NCBI GenBank assembly: GCA_003640385.1
Contig: RCAB01000072.1
Span: forward strand, 1 to 64,000
Reading direction: 5' to 3'
Length of the DNA: 64,000 nucleotides
Source: Setaria digitata
Taxonomy: Eukaryota; Nematoda; Chromadorea; Rhabditida; Setariidae
A program made the position numbers and the translations under genes. The notes under the pieces are model-generated. The model ran no database searches. It was not told the origin of the DNA and worked only from the letters and a program-made list of their open reading frames with translations. Of the stretch, positions 61,301 to 64,000 are shown piece after piece. Every line of letters starts with the position of its first letter. Position 1 is the first letter of the stretch.

Positions 61301-64000
61301 TATTTCCCACCTTTGTGACATACTCTAGCAAACCATTTGTATTCAATATTTTTCCAACCTTCCGTTTCTCCAAATTTGCCAGAGCAAATCTGCAAATTTT
61401 CAAAAAAACTTCCGTAATATAAGAAATTATAGTTATATCAAGGGAAGCAATTGAGAAATGTTAATAATACTTCATGTCCTGCACATTGAAATTCTTAATT
61501 TCCTCTTCAGAATAGGGTGGCATACTCTTGTAACGCACAATACCATCTTTATCGGCCTCGATATTAAGCTCACCGCTCTGAAGAAAACATGACATTACTC
61601 GAGATGAGAGCAAACGAATCCAATTCATAGCTTCCCTCAAATTAAAAAAGGAAAAAAAAAAAAGAAAAACTGGAAATCACCTTCAACTTCTTAAAAAATT
61701 CCTGCTCAATTTGTAAAGCTTCCTGTAATGCACAATTGTCTTCTTCTTCTTCTTCGTCATTTGACTGAAGTGACTCTGGTAAGCGATGTAAGCATTTTAC
61801 ATAAGATAAACGTAGAGCCTCAATCTGTAATATGAATGTTTTTGAGCTACCTATAAAATTAAGTTTATTTAGGAAATATAACAGATTATAAAGTTGGACA
61901 CTTCATCAATGTGATAAAAGCTAATGCAGTTTCTTTAAACCGAAGTGGTGCATTTTTAAAGAACTCCACTCTCGCTGATGACGCAGAAAAAGAAGCAACA
62001 TATTTCCTCTACTTTTAAGTTCTCAAGCCTTACAAATTGCTACATAACTTAAGCTTACCTTGCCTTCAATCATAATCACTTTCCCCTGCTTATGCTCCAG
62101 AAATCTTAACTGTTCGAGAAGAGATCGTGTCAAATCAGCACATCTCTTCTTAAGCTCGACCTCTTCTGCATCCAATTCAGAGTTTTTACTAAATGCTTCT
62201 TTCACTTTAGCTTCAGCCTCCTTCATCAGTTTCTACAAAAACCATGCGTAAAGCATCTGACATACTTCAGATATAACGAAACTTGGTGAAATACAAAAAT
62301 TATTTAGAATCCTGTGCTGCAAATGAATATTTAAGATAAAAAGCGTCTCCCAGTTATTGGAGCAGTTGGATTCTTAAACTAAACTTTGACCATGGAACTG
62401 CAAACAATAACTTTTTATTTTTTACTCGCAACTATGTTGGCAATCTCTGTTGCATATTTTCTTTCCCTTTCAGCAATAATCGAACCTCCTGCTGTATTTT
62501 CTCTTTTGTTAGTCGATTGATATCTCCTTCCTGATTATCTTCAGCTAATTCAAGTTTCTTAATTGCTTCGTCAGTTTCACGTTGATCAGTTTCAAGATCA
62601 TTCTTTCTGGAATCGTAGAAAATTTAATGGTTTCTTCCAAAATTAATGAATAAAGAAATCACTTTATATCTTGAAATTTATCAAACCTGCTCAGTGCTTT
62701 ATTCATATTTCGCTGAGCATTATTGAGTATGCTTTGTTCTTTTGTTGCCCCTTTCGATGCATTTTCTTTCCTAAAACAAGTTTAAATTTAAAAAACTTTA
62801 TCATGCATAATACAAACTTTTAAAAAATAACGCCTTATTCAGACGCAGAAGCTGAGTCATCGGAAAATAAAAGTTACTTCATTCGGGCTTTCTCAAGTTC
62901 CTTCTGATAAGGACCGACAACCTGATCATACACTTCCTGGATCTTGGTGTTTATTTCAGCTACTTTCTCACGTACTTCATCAGCCGCTTCCGATGCTTTA
63001 TTACGAGCTGTAAAAAATGATTGGTGCTATTATTATTCCACGTATGAAAGACTGCGTCTTGAATCCCTCGAAAAATCACAGTTCTTTGTCGAAGAATTAA
63101 ACCTTTTTCAAGTTCTGCAACTTCGGCCTTTTTAAGCTGTATGTCTCGCTCATCCACAATGACGCTTTTAACTCTGATTGTTTGTTCCTCTAATCTGTGC
63201 TCAAGATCAGCTACTTTCTTCTCAAGAGGTTCAATGTCATTTGATAAATTCTGCTCATTCTTCTTCAGCCTATCATAATCAGACTGAAGCGACATTATGC
63301 GAGAATCGAGCTAAAACATGAATCAAATTCCATAAAACCGACCGGAACTTTCTGTAAAGAAAAAAGTCAAGTTTGATTTACTTCATCTTAGAAATTTCAA
63401 AAATGGCTTTTTAAAAATACGATTACTTCGGCCAATAGAAAAATATAAACCTCCTGAATGAGACTTCGCAAACTATTCAATCGACCCTGCTCATTGTTTA
63501 GTAACTTCTTCAGCTCAGCAACCTCCTTGGATGATTCATTCGAAGTATCAACTTTGACACTTTGACCAATCCTCCCTCTGCAAATGCATAGCTAATCCCT
63601 ATACTGTTCATTAATAAGGGTGATTTGTGGAATAAATGTACGTACCTTCGTTCAGATCTACCACCACCGGTCATAGAGCCACTTGTTTCAACCACTTCAC
63701 CTTTCAACGTAACCACCCTGTAACGTTTCATTCCACCCATACCAATTCGTGTTGCAGTTGTAATATCGTCTGCTAACAAAGTATCGCGTAAAGCAAAGTA
63801 AAATGCAGGCAGTACTGCTGGATCGGCAACACGAATTAGATCAAACAATCTAGGAGCATTTTCAGGTCTGAAAATGAGTAATTCTGGGTACAAGAGTGTC
63901 CAGCAAGAAAAAATCCTTCAATGCAATTAAAATGTATATGATATATTAGCTGGCAAACATACGTAGAGGGCAATTTTGCCATATACGGTCGAAGTTTTTC
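58381..64000 (-). CDS. SMC4: Condensin subunit SMC4, C-terminal 880 residues (gene continues past window end)
   Basis: Nineteen exons: 63963-64000 (cut by the window), 63646-63867, 63451-63577, 63103-63310, 62878-63007, 62687-62770, 62486-62606, 62059-62232, 61681-61824, 61471-61577, 61311-61389, 60814-61046, 60501-60684, 59941-60091, 59631-59701, 59197-59290, 58994-59102, 58727-58880 and 58381-58593. The frame stays open throughout. In order: end of the hinge (PENAPRLFDL, FYFALRDTLLADD, SGSMTGGG); a long coiled coil; KKQRMNEFMDGF and MITLGGDASLDLVDSLDPF; the ABC signature TNLSGGEKTLSSLALVFALH; Walker B YVMDEIDAALD; and FIIISLRNNMFELADRLIGI. The exact VDSLDPFSEG and SVRPPKKSW-type context marks SMC4 rather than SMC2, SMC1 or SMC3. 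SMC4 pairs with SMC2 in condensin to compact mitotic chromosomes. It carries a tail of about 210 residues beyond the conserved core, rich in Ser/Thr-Pro. The 5' half and start lie outside the window. Confidence 0.95.

Noticed and set aside
1..64000. CRISPR arrays, prokaryotic promoters, ribosome binding sites or operons
   Set aside because: The window is spliced eukaryotic DNA. No regularly spaced repeats with unique spacers are present; the only regular array is protein-coding.
1..64000. tRNA or rRNA genes
   Set aside because: I looked for internal B-box-like GGTTCGAATCC motifs and cloverleaf partners and found none convincing by eye; a covariance-model scan would be needed to be certain.

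Overview
The window is intron-rich, AT-rich eukaryotic DNA and most likely comes from a nematode. The reasons are short introns (mostly 150-500 nt) ending in TTTTCAG-type acceptors, gene starts sitting a few bases behind a lone 3' splice site as expected for spliced-leader trans-splicing, and the gene content. A filarial/spirurid (clade III) species is my best guess, but this is inference. All gene models below were built by hand by chaining exons whose splice sites and reading phases agree.

Layout. (1) 873-31520, minus strand: one giant gene of about 76 coding exons and about 2,717 residues. It has a TDP-43-type N-terminal oligomerisation domain, a very long coiled coil built from a repeated exon (about 47 residues, core EWSLGEHRQWLQDANNR, 16 clear copies plus decayed ones), and a C-terminal AMPK-beta-type glycogen-binding module. 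(2) 31535-41021: mostly non-coding, with one exon-like segment carrying an in-frame stop, a decayed coding patch and two small duplications. (3) 41022-42161, minus: a three-exon HAD phosphatase of the GS1/HDHD1 (pseudouridine-5'-phosphatase-like) family. (4) 42729-47548, plus: a 14-exon NOL9/Grc3-type polynucleotide 5'-kinase, divergently arranged with the HAD gene over a 567-bp GC-richer spacer. (5) 48698-51153, plus: a six-exon gene of unknown function whose 5' end is unresolved. (6) 55412-56922, minus: a five-exon gene for a secreted, His/Gly/Trp-rich protein of 287 residues. (7) 58381-64000, minus: the C-terminal 880 residues of the condensin subunit SMC4; its 5' part lies beyond the window.

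The NOL9-type kinase (rRNA processing), the HAD phosphatase (nucleotide/nucleoside phosphate metabolism) and SMC4 (chromosome condensation) are housekeeping genes, and I see no operon-like or pathway link among them. The part most worth attention is the giant gene. I do not recognise a named protein with this domain combination, and its repeat looks like serial duplication of a symmetric phase-2 exon. No tRNA, rRNA, CRISPR array or intact transposon was seen.
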